In this document: positions 1-7,431 of the stretch, piece by piece
Position numbering within the stretch: the stretch's first letter is position 1
How the letters are laid out: each line of letters starts with the position of its first letter
Assembly (NCBI RefSeq): GCF_003660455.1
Contig: NZ_QZVR01000004.1
Coordinates: 248,001-312,000, forward strand
Direction of reading: 5' to 3'
DNA: 64,000 bases
Source: Nocardioides ferulae
Lineage (GTDB): Bacteria > Actinomycetota > Actinomycetes > Propionibacteriales > Nocardioidaceae
Position numbers and translations under genes: made by a program
The notes under the pieces: model-generated
Databases searched by the model: none
Told to the model about the DNA's origin: nothing
Seen by the model: the letters and a program-made list of their open reading frames with translations, nothing else

Positions 1-164
1 CGACCGCGCTGCGCGCCGCACTCGTGGTGGCCGCGGCCGTCCCGGCGGTCGGCTCGATCCTGGTGTCGCGGGCCCTGATGGGGGTGCCCGCGTTCAGCTT
101 CTGGGTCGGCCTCGGCGTGCTGCCGAGCATCGCCGGCGGCTGGCTGCTCTTCGCGATCCTGTAG
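1..164 (+). CDS. C-terminal end of a hydrophobic membrane protein (partial)
   Basis: An open frame enters from the left edge (first full codon at base 3) and ends at TAG 162-164, leaving about 53 residues. They are almost entirely hydrophobic: two Ala/Val/Leu-rich stretches separated by a short loop around FSFW. This looks like the last one or two membrane segments of an integral membrane protein. The family cannot be recognised from this piece, and no signature residues are visible. Confidence 0.6.
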   Translation, partial: TALRAALVVAAAVPAVGSILVSRALMGVPAFSFWVGLGVLPSIAGGWLLFAIL

Positions 165-211
165 CGCGCCGCAAGGCTCCCCGGCGGTCGAGCCGGCCGA
201 GACCCCCCGGA

Positions 212-371
212 GGTTGAGGAGGCGCGCCAGCGCCGTCTCGAAACCCCGGCCCCGGTAGTCGACTCGCCCCCGGAGGTTGAGGAGGCGCGCCAGCGCCGTC
301 TCGAAACCCCCGCCCCGAGGGTCGAGCTTGCCCCGGAGGTTGAGGAGGCGCGCCAGCGCCGTCTCGAAACC
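212..371. repeat. Three tandem copies of a 34-bp hairpin repeat, 63-bp period
   Basis: Identical 34-bp units lie at 212-245, 275-308 and 338-371. Each begins GGTTGAGGAGGCGC and ends GCGCCGTCTCGAAACC. The inner arms pair over 10 positions (one G-U, one mismatch) around a GCCA tetraloop, and GGTT pairs with AACC outside. The 29-bp intervals between units are themselves related (20 of 29 positions identical), so the array arose by duplicating a 63-bp unit. It fills most of the 411-bp gene-free gap 165-575. Confidence 0.85.
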
Positions 372-398
372 CCGGTCCCGCATGGTCGAGCCAGCTCC

Positions 399-469
399 GG
401 TGGTCGAGCTTGTCGAGACCCGCGGCCCCGGTGGTCGGGCGCACCCCGGTGGTCGAGCCTGCCGAGACC
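399..469. repeat. Two copies of the GGTGGTCGAGC intergenic repeat
   Basis: A 22-bp element, GGTGGTCGAGCTTGTCGAGACC, lies at 399-420, with a close variant at 448-469 and a shorter form at 186-204. The same element recurs at 22.7, 34.7 and 46.9 kb, always between genes. GGTC at one end can pair with GACC at the other. It shares the GTCTCGA/TCGAGAC core with the larger hairpin just upstream, so both probably belong to one interspersed family. Confidence 0.75.
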
Positions 470-486
470 CCTGCCCCGCGCCCTCG

Positions 487-522
487 TTGTCCACAACCGA
501 CGACCACGCAACCTCATCCACA
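487..522 (+). promoter_or_regulatory. Two DnaA-box-like sequences upstream of the DUF222 gene
   Basis: TTGTCCACA at 487-495 matches the high-GC actinobacterial form of the DnaA box. TCATCCACA at 514-522 is a one- or two-base variant, 27 bp away. They sit 50-90 bp before the DUF222/HNH start. There are no origin genes and no larger cluster of boxes here, so this is at most an isolated DnaA binding site and may be chance. Confidence 0.3.
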
Positions 523-563
523 GATCGAACACCTGCACGAACGCGACTGTCGGTGGTCGCCTC

Positions 564-569
564 TAACGT
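564..569 (+). promoter_or_regulatory. -10 element TAACGT, leaderless-type promoter
   Basis: TAACGT ends 6 nt before the ATG at 576. No Shine-Dalgarno precedes the start, so transcription would begin at or next to the ATG. No good -35 is visible. Confidence 0.45.
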
Positions 570-575
570 AGTGCC

Positions 576-1847
576 ATGACGACGACCAGCACCCGGACGC
601 ATCCGCTCCAGGCCTGCGCCACGGCGATCACCCAGGCGCTGGCCGACGTCGTCGACCTCGACCCCACCTGGCTGCCCGTCGACACCAAAGCCGACCTGCT
701 CCTCGACCTCCACCGCGCCCACGAACAACTCGCCTCACTGAAAGCCCGCGTGGTCGCCGCCTCCGGCGACCTCGCCGAGGACCGCGGCGCCCGCTCCGTG
801 GCCTCCTGGCTCGCGGTCGAGACCCGCGACGAAGCCGCCTCCTGCGCGGCCGAGGAGAAGCTCGCCAAGACCCTCGACCGCAAGTACCCCACCCTGGCCG
901 CCGCCTGGGCCACCGGTGGCGTGAACCGCAACCAGGTCACCGTCATCGCCCGAGCCCTCGACGAACTACCCCGCCGCCTGGGCGCCGAGGTCATCGCCGC
1001 GGCCGAGGCAGAGCTGGTCCGCCTCGCCGGCTTCCACAACCCCCGCGACCTGCGCATCCTGGGCCGCCGGATCCTCGACGTCGTCGCCCCCGACATCGCC
1101 GACGACGAAGAACGCAAACGCCTCGAAGACGAAGAACGCCACGCCCGCGCCAAGACCCGGCTGGTGTTCAAGCCGCTCGGTGACGGCCGCACCCGCATCG
1201 TCGCCGACATCCCCGACGCCGTCGCCGCGATCTTCAAGACCGCCCTCCACGCCCACACCAGCCCCCGACTCGACCACCACCGAGAAGTCGCCGACGGGCT
1301 CCCCCGGCTCGACCCCGACACCGGGGAGCGGATTCCCCACGACCAGTTGCTGGGGCTCGCCTTCTGCGCCCTCGTGGAGCACATCCCCACCGACAAGCTC
1401 CCCACCCAAGGCCGGACCCCGGTCAAGATCGTCGCCACCATCGACCACGACAAGCTCCGTGACGACCTGGGCGCCGCCGGCCTGTCGACCGGCGACCAGA
1501 TCTCCATCAGCCAGCTCCGCCGCCTGGCCTGCGAACACAGCCTCCTGCCCGCAGTCCTCGACGGTGACGGGCAGGTCCTCGACCTCGGCCGCAGCCAACG
1601 ACTCTTCACCGGCCCCCAACGCATCGCGATGGGCCTGGCCCACCACCAATGCCAAGCACGCGGCTGCACCGTCCCCGCCGCCTGGTGCGAAGCCCGCCAC
1701 AAGAACCCATGGGTCAAGGGCGGCACCACCGACCTCGCCGACGGCGCCCTCCTCTGCCCCTGGCACCACCACCGCGCCCACGATGACCGCTACCAACAGA
1801 CCTGGGCACCCGACGGCACCGTCACCTTCACCCGCCTCCGCCAATAG
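576..1847 (+). CDS. DUF222 / HNH endonuclease domain protein (13E12-type)
   Basis: A 423-residue protein with the DUF222 layout: an N-terminal helical region (about 1-330), then a C-terminal HNH nuclease motif. In the HNH part CQARGCTVP supplies cysteines, followed by WCEARHKNPW and LLCPWHHHRAHD, which carry the histidine/asparagine pattern expected for metal binding and catalysis. Such proteins are present in many copies in Nocardioides and Mycobacterium (13E12 family) and are often linked to mobile DNA, but their substrate is unknown. The ATG at 576 follows a TAACGT hexamer by 6 nt. The gene stands alone beside a repeat array. Confidence 0.85.
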   Translation: MTTTSTRTHPLQACATAITQALADVVDLDPTWLPVDTKADLLLDLHRAHEQLASLKARVVAASGDLAEDRGARSVASWLAVETRDEAASCAAEEKLAKTLDRKYPTLAAAWATGGVNRNQVTVIARALDELPRRLGAEVIAAAEAELVRLAGFHNPRDLRILGRRILDVVAPDIADDEERKRLEDEERHARAKTRLVFKPLGDGRTRIVADIPDAVAAIFKTALHAHTSPRLDHHREVADGLPRLDPDTGERIPHDQLLGLAFCALVEHIPTDKLPTQGRTPVKIVATIDHDKLRDDLGAAGLSTGDQISISQLRRLACEHSLLPAVLDGDGQVLDLGRSQRLFTGPQRIAMGLAHHQCQARGCTVPAAWCEARHKNPWVKGGTTDLADGALLCPWHHHRAHDDRYQQTWAPDGTVTFTRLRQ

Positions 1848-1960
1848 GCCAGTGGACTCATCACACCTCTGACTCGCCGCCGGATGCGTTCGGCCCACGG
1901 CGAGGGGATAGGCGCGCGCGGATGGCGTGATCGCCGCCCGGGCCGGGCAGGATGGTCGAC

Positions 1961-2293
1961 ATGTACGGGCCACCCCAGCAACCGAGCTCGAGCGACTCCA
2001 GCGGTGACCTCCTACGCGGCGGCAACCGGTTCCGGTCGTGGGCGACCGTCACCGCCCTGGTCTCCCTCGGCGTGTGGACGCTCGCCGAGGCGATCCCCCA
2101 CAGTGATCCGGCGGGGATCGGGGGTGGCCTCGCGTTGGTCGCGGCGGCCCCGTTCGTCGCCCTCGGTGATCGGGCGGCCACCGGTGAGTCGCTGCCGAGC
2201 TATCTGCCGGCACCGCTCCGCTCGGCTCTCGCCCTGCGCGTCGTCGCCGGTGCCCTCGCCCTGGCCGGGCTCCTGTTGGGCTTCGCCGGCTGA
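1961..2293 (+). CDS. Small membrane protein, unknown function
   Basis: A 110-residue protein. After a polar, Ser/Pro-rich N-terminus it has two or three hydrophobic segments (around residues 24-38, 48-64 and 86-108), so it is probably an inner-membrane protein with a short cytoplasmic tail. I chose the ATG at 1961 because GGGCAGG lies 9 nt before it; an in-frame ATG at 1952 overlaps that ribosome site. No family is recognised. The gene converges on the tRNA-Arg gene. Confidence 0.6.
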   Translation: MYGPPQQPSSSDSSGDLLRGGNRFRSWATVTALVSLGVWTLAEAIPHSDPAGIGGGLALVAAAPFVALGDRAATGESLPSYLPAPLRSALALRVVAGALALAGLLLGFAG

Positions 2294-2319
2294 CCGAGCG
2301 GCTCGATCCGGTGAGGTGG

Positions 2320-2392
2320 CGCCCCAGGCAGGAGTCGAACCTGCGACCTTTCGCTTAGGAGGCGGCTGCTCTATCCGCTGAGCTACTGGGGC
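2320..2392 (-). tRNA. tRNA-Arg (anticodon CCT)
   Basis: On the minus strand the 73-nt gene folds into a cloverleaf. The acceptor GCCCCAG pairs with CTGGGGC, the D-arm has GCTC/GAGC, the anticodon loop is CTCCTAA, and the T-arm GCAGG/CCTGC encloses TTCGACT. The anticodon CCT reads AGG (Arg). CCA is not encoded. The anticodon stem (GCCGC with GCGAA) has only its three loop-proximal pairs; the two outer positions are G-A and C-A mismatches. Confidence 0.9.
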
Positions 2393-2449
2393 CTGTGGCG
2401 CCCGGCCGCACGGGCCGCGGGCGCCGGGAGACATCTTGGCACGCGCGGT

Positions 2450-3823
2450 TCACGCCGAGTGCATGACCACCACGTCACCGTGCCCCCCGTAGCGCATCAC
2501 CCGCGGCGCGAACCCGGTGCCGTCGAAGGTGAGCAGCCACCAGCCGCCGGCCGGGTCGGGGAGCAGCTGCGGGTGCGGGATGTTCGTCGGGTACGGCGCG
2601 TCCAGCCGCCCGGCGCGGCGTCCGGCCAGGTCGAAGACGGGGAACGCGGCGGCGTCGCGGTCGCTGGCCAGCAGCCAGGTCGTGCCGCCGGCGGTGACCA
2701 GGACCGGCCCCTCGCACTGCCGCAGGTCGGCGGCGGCGAACACCGGCGTCAGCCCGTCGGTCCAGCGGTCGCGGTCGGTGCTGGCGAGCGCGGGGTGGAA
2801 GTCGAACGGGTCCTGTGAGGGGCTCTCGACATAGGCCACCTGCCAGCGGCCGTCGACCCGCGTGAGGGCGGGGTCCCAGGAGCCGTGCGCTGTCGGCAGC
2901 GGCGTCCGCTCGGTCTCGAGCAGATGCACGCCGCTGAGCAGGTCGGCGTCGGTCTCGGTGTGCCGCACGTGGATGCGCCCGGGCGCGAAGTCGCCCCACG
3001 AGCTTGTCGCCACCAGCCACCGGTCGCCGACGCGCACCAGCTGGCCCGCGTGGTCGCCCAGCACCAGCCCGTCGCGGCGGGTGAACAGCTGCGACTCCAG
3101 CCGCAGGTCGGTCGGGTCGGCCGGGTCCAGCGACCACACCGACCAGTGGGCCTGCTGGAAGAACCCCAAACCGGCACAGGTCCAGGTCAGGAACACCCGG
3201 CCGTCGCGCTGGTACGCCGTGCCGTCGGCGTGCTGCACCAGGTGCGGGTCGCGGAGCCCGGCCATCCCGAACAGCCCCGCGGTGGCCGAGCCCGGTGCCG
3301 CGGCGTCGACCGACCAGGCGTAGCGGAGGCCGGCCAGTGTGTCCTCGCGTCGCAGGTCGAGCTCCGCCGCGACCCTCTTGCGCTCGGTGAGCACCGGCCG
3401 CCAGCCCGAGCCGCGGTCCACCAGCGCGGTCGCCTGGTTCTCGCAGAGCGCGAAGCCCAGCGTGAAGCCGCCGTCGGTCGAGACCCGCCGCCGTCGCAGC
3501 ACCCGGGTGCGCCCGGCCAGCCGCAGCTCGAGCGTCACCCGCGAGCTGCCGGCCTCCCACCGGACCACCAGGTGGTCACCGTCGGCGGTGGCGAGGCCGG
3601 CCGCCGCCGTCCTGGCCCCGGCCGGCACGGCCACCTCCACCGCCGCGAACGGCGCCGGCGGACCGGCCTCGGCGAGATGCAGTCCACCGCCGGTGACGGG
3701 GGCGTCGGCCACGGCGGCGAACCCCGGCGCGACCAGCGCGAACGGCCGGAACCGCGCCACGACCTCGTATCCGGCCCCCAGCGCAGCGGGGGAGGGGGCG
3801 CCCAGCTCCGCCACCTCAGGCAT
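2450..3823 (-). CDS. Beta-propeller glycoside-hydrolase-like protein (GH43-type fold)
   Basis: A 457-residue protein without an obvious signal peptide. The N-terminal third is a beta-sandwich-like region. From about residue 180 come repeated blade-like motifs (FGMAGLRDPHLV, VFLTWTCAG, HGSWDPALTRVDGRWQVAYVES, CEGPVLV) of the kind seen in five-bladed propeller glycosidases of the GH43/GH32 type. The gene begins 21 bp after the GH51 arabinofuranosidase stop on the same strand, so the two are probably co-transcribed and act on arabinose-containing sugars. The exact substrate is inferred. No sugar transporter or regulator is adjacent. Confidence 0.65.
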   Translation of the reverse strand: MPEVAELGAPSPAALGAGYEVVARFRPFALVAPGFAAVADAPVTGGGLHLAEAGPPAPFAAVEVAVPAGARTAAAGLATADGDHLVVRWEAGSSRVTLELRLAGRTRVLRRRRVSTDGGFTLGFALCENQATALVDRGSGWRPVLTERKRVAAELDLRREDTLAGLRYAWSVDAAAPGSATAGLFGMAGLRDPHLVQHADGTAYQRDGRVFLTWTCAGLGFFQQAHWSVWSLDPADPTDLRLESQLFTRRDGLVLGDHAGQLVRVGDRWLVATSSWGDFAPGRIHVRHTETDADLLSGVHLLETERTPLPTAHGSWDPALTRVDGRWQVAYVESPSQDPFDFHPALASTDRDRWTDGLTPVFAAADLRQCEGPVLVTAGGTTWLLASDRDAAAFPVFDLAGRRAGRLDAPYPTNIPHPQLLPDPAGGWWLLTFDGTGFAPRVMRYGGHGDVVVMHSA

Positions 3824-3844
3824 CTCGGCCGCCGCCGGACCCGG

Positions 3845-5362
3845 TCACCCGCCCTGCTCGGACGCCGGCACGAGTCGGACCACGTTCCACGACACCGGCG
3901 GCAGCACCACCGTGACTCGCCCGTCGGCCACCGTCACCTGCGGGTTGTCCCGAGGCACGACCCGGTCCTCGGTGTCGGCGGTGTTCGTCGCGCCGGGGTC
4001 CGGCGAGGCGAGCGTGGTGGCGGTGGCGACCCGGTGGCCCGGGAACGCCCGCAGCTCGGCGGTGAGCTCGAGCGGCTCGTCGGTGCTCCGGTTGACCGCG
4101 AGCAGGGTCAGCGCGCCGGACTCCTCGTCGTACGTCGCGGTGGCGTCGAGGAGAGGAGTGTCGCCGAAGCGCGTGTCGTAGTGCGGCGACCGCGGCTCGA
4201 CCCGCAGCACCTCGCCGCGGGCGAGCGCGGCGGTCTGCGCGAACGGGTGGAAGGTGGTCTGCCGCCACGCCCGGCCGCCGGGCTCGGTGCGGATCGGGGC
4301 GATCACGTTGACCAGCTGGGCCAGGCAGGCCATCCGCACCCGGTCGGCGTGGCGCAGCAGCGTGATCAGCAGGCTGCCGACCACGACCGCGTCGGCGGCT
4401 GTGTAGTCGTCCTCGCTCAGCGACTTGGTCTCGGCCCAGTCGAGGGACTCCTCGCCGGCGAACTTGGAGTAGTACCAGACGTTCCACTCGTCGACGGCGA
4501 CACCGAGACGGCGCCGGGACTTCAGCCGGGCGCCGACGTGGTCGGCGGTGGCCACGATGTCGCCGATCGCGCGGTCCAGCTCGACGCCGGCGGCCAGGTG
4601 CTCGCCCAGGCTCAGGCCGGCTGGGTCGGCGTAGTGGTGCAGCGCCACGTGGTCGACCTGGTCGTAGCACTCGGCGAGCACGGTCGCCTCCCAGGAGGCG
4701 AAGGTCGGGATCGAGGTGCCCGAGCTGCCGCAGGCGACCAGCTCGACCCGGGGGTCGACGCGTCGCATGGCGTGGCCGGTCACGGCGGCCAGCCGGCCGT
4801 ACTCGGCGGCGGTCTTGTGGCCGATCTGCCACGGCCCGTCCATCTCGTTGCCCAGGCACCAGACCCTGACGTCGTGCGGGTCGGGGGAGCCGTTCGCCCG
4901 GCGTAGGTCCGACCACGCCGTGCCACCCGGGTGGTTGCAGTACTCGAGCAGCTCGACGGCCTCCTTGGTGCCGCGGGTGCCGAGGTTGACCGCCATCATC
5001 GGCTCGACGTCGGCCGAGCGGCACCAGGCCATGAACTCGTCGACCCCGACGGTGTTGGGCTCGATCGCCCGCCACGCCAGGTCGAGGCGGCGCGGCCGCT
5101 GATCGACCGGGCCGATGCCGTCCTCCCAGCGATAGCCGGAGACGAAGTTGCCGCCGGGGTAGCGCACCATGGTCGCGCCCAGCTCACGGACCAGCTCCAG
5201 CACGTCGCCGCGGAAGCCGCGCTCGTCGGCGCTCGGATGGTCGTGCTCGTGCAGGCCGGTGTAGACGCAACGGCCCATGTGCTCCACGAACGAGCCGAAG
5301 ACACGGGGGTCGACCGGGGCGACCCGGAACGCCGGGTCGAGGACGAGCGTGGCGGTGTTCAC
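3845..5362 (-). CDS. abfA: Alpha-L-arabinofuranosidase, GH51
   Basis: A 505-residue cytoplasmic enzyme (no signal peptide) that releases terminal alpha-L-arabinofuranosyl units from arabino-oligosaccharides by a retaining mechanism. The family landmarks are present: MVRYPGGNFVSGYRWEDGIGP near residue 65, the acid/base Glu173 in LGNEMDGPWQ, and the nucleophile Glu292 in VAVDEWNVWY, with a C-terminal beta domain. The length is normal for GH51. The start is GTG at 5362; a TAGAAC hexamer lies 6 nt upstream, suggesting a short or absent leader. It leads a two-gene unit with the propeller protein and diverges from the LCP gene. Confidence 0.93.
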   Translation of the reverse strand: MNTATLVLDPAFRVAPVDPRVFGSFVEHMGRCVYTGLHEHDHPSADERGFRGDVLELVRELGATMVRYPGGNFVSGYRWEDGIGPVDQRPRRLDLAWRAIEPNTVGVDEFMAWCRSADVEPMMAVNLGTRGTKEAVELLEYCNHPGGTAWSDLRRANGSPDPHDVRVWCLGNEMDGPWQIGHKTAAEYGRLAAVTGHAMRRVDPRVELVACGSSGTSIPTFASWEATVLAECYDQVDHVALHHYADPAGLSLGEHLAAGVELDRAIGDIVATADHVGARLKSRRRLGVAVDEWNVWYYSKFAGEESLDWAETKSLSEDDYTAADAVVVGSLLITLLRHADRVRMACLAQLVNVIAPIRTEPGGRAWRQTTFHPFAQTAALARGEVLRVEPRSPHYDTRFGDTPLLDATATYDEESGALTLLAVNRSTDEPLELTAELRAFPGHRVATATTLASPDPGATNTADTEDRVVPRDNPQVTVADGRVTVVLPPVSWNVVRLVPASEQGG

Positions 5363-5441
5363 GACTCGGTTCTACAGGCAGCCGCCGGGCCGCGTCGTCC
5401 CGGGGTTTGGTCCTTCCGGAATCGCGGGTGATCATTTGGGG

Positions 5442-5471
5442 TTGACACGTAGGGTTCGTCCTGCGTAACCC
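5442..5471 (+). promoter_or_regulatory. Possible sigma70-type promoter for the LCP gene
   Basis: TTGACA at 5442-5447 is a perfect -35, followed after 18 bp by TAACCC at 5466-5471, a weak -10. GGGTT (5452-5456) and AACCC (5467-5471) form an inverted repeat across the spacer that could be an operator. The LCP start is 23 bp downstream. Confidence 0.4.
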
Positions 5472-5494
5472 CCCGACGCCCGAAAGAGATCCCC

Positions 5495-6727
5495 ATGTCC
5501 GACGTCGAGCAGGACGATGCTCGCCCGGACCCGGCCGCCCCGTCTCGGGCACGGCGCCCGGGTCGCCGCCGCGCGCGGCCACCCCGTCGCCACACCGTCG
5601 CCAAGGTGCTGCTGTCCAGCCTGCTCGTGCTGGGCATGGTCACCGGCCTGTCGGTGGTCTTCATCTATCGCCACCTCAACGGCAACCTCACGGTCGTCGA
5701 CCTCGCCGACCAGCTCCACGACCGTCCGGAGAAGCAGGGGCGCGAGCTGCCCCAGGAGCCGCTCAACATCCTGGTGATGGGCTCCGACACCCGCGACTGC
5801 GAGGGCTGCGACATCGACCAGGAGGGCACCGGCTCGGGGTTCTCCGACACCACGATCCTGATGCACCTCTCCGCCGATCGGGAGCGGGCCTACGGCATCT
5901 CGATCCCGCGCGACTCGCTGGTCGACCGGCCCGAGTGCGAGGCCGAGGACGGATCGACCATCCCTGCCGAGTCCGGCGCCATGTGGAACGCCGCCTACCA
6001 GCTCGGCGGGCCGGCCTGCACGATCCAGCAGTTCGAGCAGCTCACCGACGTCTTCGTCGACCACTACATCGTGGTCAACTTCCAGGGCTTCCAGGACATG
6101 GTCGACGCCATCGACGGTGTCGAGGTGTGCATCCCCGAGGACATCGAGGACCCGGCCCACGGCATCAACATCCCGGCCGGCACCCGTGAGATCGAGGGCA
6201 AGGAGGCGCTGAACTACGTCCGCGCCCGTTACACCCTCGGCGACGGCTCCGACCTGAGCCGGATCAAGCGGCAGCAGGCTTTCATCGCGGCGATGGCCAA
6301 GAAGGTCATCTCCAGCGGCACCGTCGCCCGCCTCGACCGGCTGGTCGGGTTCCTCAACGCGGCGACGAACTCACTGACCGTCGACCCGGGCCTGGAGAAC
6401 GTCTATCGCATCGGCAAGCTCGGCCTGGGCTTCCAGAACATCGGCCTCGACAACATCCAGTTCCTCACCGTGCCCTGGCAGTACAGCCCCGCCGACCCGA
6501 ACCGGGTCGAGTGGCTGCCCGAGGCCGACGCGCTGTGGGAGAAGCTGATCGCCGACGAGCCGCTGACCCGCCGGCTCACCTCCGAGGCGATCAGTGCCGG
6601 CAACGTGCCCGGCTCCGGCAACCCGTCCAGCGGCTCGGGATCCGAGTCGCCGAGCGGCTCGCCCTCTTCGGGCGCCGAGGACGACGAGCGGGCCCAGGCC
6701 CTCGAGCAGGCGGGGCTCTGCGCGTGA
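5495..6727 (+). CDS. LytR-CpsA-Psr (LCP) family glycopolymer transferase
   Basis: A 410-residue membrane protein. A very basic cytoplasmic N-terminus is followed by one membrane segment (about residues 35-56) and an extracellular LCP domain. LCP enzymes transfer lipid-linked glycopolymers onto peptidoglycan. The conserved Asp/Arg clusters are visible: VMGSDTRD near residue 93, FSDTTILMHL, SIPRDSLV and YVRARYTLGDGSDLSRIKRQQ. The last 40 residues are a Ser/Gly/Pro-rich tail. AAAGAG lies 7 nt before the ATG. Four cysteines in the first half of the domain (DCEGC, CEAE, ACTI) may form disulfides. The next small gene overlaps the stop codon. Confidence 0.92.
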   Translation: MSDVEQDDARPDPAAPSRARRPGRRRARPPRRHTVAKVLLSSLLVLGMVTGLSVVFIYRHLNGNLTVVDLADQLHDRPEKQGRELPQEPLNILVMGSDTRDCEGCDIDQEGTGSGFSDTTILMHLSADRERAYGISIPRDSLVDRPECEAEDGSTIPAESGAMWNAAYQLGGPACTIQQFEQLTDVFVDHYIVVNFQGFQDMVDAIDGVEVCIPEDIEDPAHGINIPAGTREIEGKEALNYVRARYTLGDGSDLSRIKRQQAFIAAMAKKVISSGTVARLDRLVGFLNAATNSLTVDPGLENVYRIGKLGLGFQNIGLDNIQFLTVPWQYSPADPNRVEWLPEADALWEKLIADEPLTRRLTSEAISAGNVPGSGNPSSGSGSESPSGSPSSGAEDDERAQALEQAGLCA

Positions 6728-6930
6728 GCGAGCCCGGCGAGCCGGTGGCTGCGGAGAGCCGGGACGCCGCCGACTGGCAGCGACGCCGCCGGCTCGCCGA
6801 GGTCTTCGGCGACGCGCTCCCCGACACGACCCGCGACGAGCGCGACGACAGCGGCCGGCCGGACGCGCGGCAGGGCTCGGAGAACGAGGCCTGGCTGCGG
6901 GCCCAGGTGCCGCCGCACCACGGCGGCTGA
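6724..6930 (+). CDS. Small conserved hydrophilic protein, unknown function
   Basis: A 68-residue protein starting at GTG 6724, which overlaps the LCP stop (GTGA), so its translation is probably coupled. It is charged and lacks a signal or membrane segment. The middle reads WQRRRRLAEVFGDALPDTTRDERD and the end EAWLRAQVPPHHGG. I believe this C-terminal pattern recurs in small proteins next to actinobacterial LCP genes, but I could not check this. No function is known to me. Confidence 0.65.
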   Translation: MSEPGEPVAAESRDAADWQRRRRLAEVFGDALPDTTRDERDDSGRPDARQGSENEAWLRAQVPPHHGG

Positions 6931-6971
6931 CCTCCGGCTGGGGGCCAGCCACCCGTGGTGCTCGTGCAGGC

Positions 6972-7385
6972 TCAGGCGGAGTGTGCACCGCCGGTCGACC
7001 CGCCCGCGGGGCCGTTCGGGCCGGTGCCGGTCTGGCTGGCCAGCAGGTCGCGGATCTCCTGGAGCAGTTTGACGTCCTCCGGGGTGCCCGGCTCCGGGCT
7101 CGGGAAGTAGCGCTCCTTGGCCTTGGTGTAGGGCAGGACGATGAAGAAGTAGACGACCGCTGCCAGGATCACGAACGAGATGAGCGCGGTCAGCCAGGCG
7201 CCCACGCTGACGCCCTTGTAGACGTAGTCGGAGAAGTCCGGGGTGCCTCCGACCTTGCCGATCAGGTCCATCAGGACGTCGACGGTCGCGGTGACCACGG
7301 CGGCGAACGCGGTCGCCATGATGAACGCGGTGGCGAGCTCGATTAGGTTGCCGCGCAGGATGAAGTTCTTGAAACCACCGAGCAT
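6972..7385 (-). CDS. mscL: Large-conductance mechanosensitive channel MscL
   Basis: A 137-residue channel that opens under membrane tension to release solutes in osmotic downshock. It starts MLGGFKNFILRGNLIELATAF, the typical MscL amphipathic N-helix and first membrane helix. The second helix (about 66-90) ends in FFIVLPYTKAKERYF, then a cytoplasmic helix EDVKLLQEIRDLLA follows. The tail is Gly/Thr-rich. The pore-lining helix is divergent: the usual small-residue IGAAFG is MATAFA here. AAGGAGG lies 7 nt before the ATG at 7385. mscL also lies in this neighbourhood in M. tuberculosis (Rv0985c). Confidence 0.93.
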   Translation of the reverse strand: MLGGFKNFILRGNLIELATAFIMATAFAAVVTATVDVLMDLIGKVGGTPDFSDYVYKGVSVGAWLTALISFVILAAVVYFFIVLPYTKAKERYFPSPEPGTPEDVKLLQEIRDLLASQTGTGPNGPAGGSTGGAHSA

Positions 7386-7431
7386 GGGGATCCCTCCTTG
7401 GATAGCGCCGGGTGGTCCCGGCCTCGCCACG

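Noticed and set aside
212..371. CRISPR array
   Set aside because: Only three units, the intervals are related to each other (20/29 identical), the unit is part of an interspersed family, and no cas genes are present.
94..507. Minus-strand open frame with repeated GFRDGAGAPPQPPG units
   Set aside because: It is a translation of the tandem hairpin array; the repeats are DNA-level and no ribosome site or homologue-like sequence is seen.
487..522. Replication origin
   Set aside because: Only two DnaA-like boxes, with no AT-rich unwinding region and no dnaA/dnaN/gyrB nearby.
2885..4906. 673-codon frame antisense to the GH51 and propeller genes
   Set aside because: It has shadow composition (Arg/Gly/Gln-rich, no domains), while the minus strand carries the GH51 catalytic motifs.
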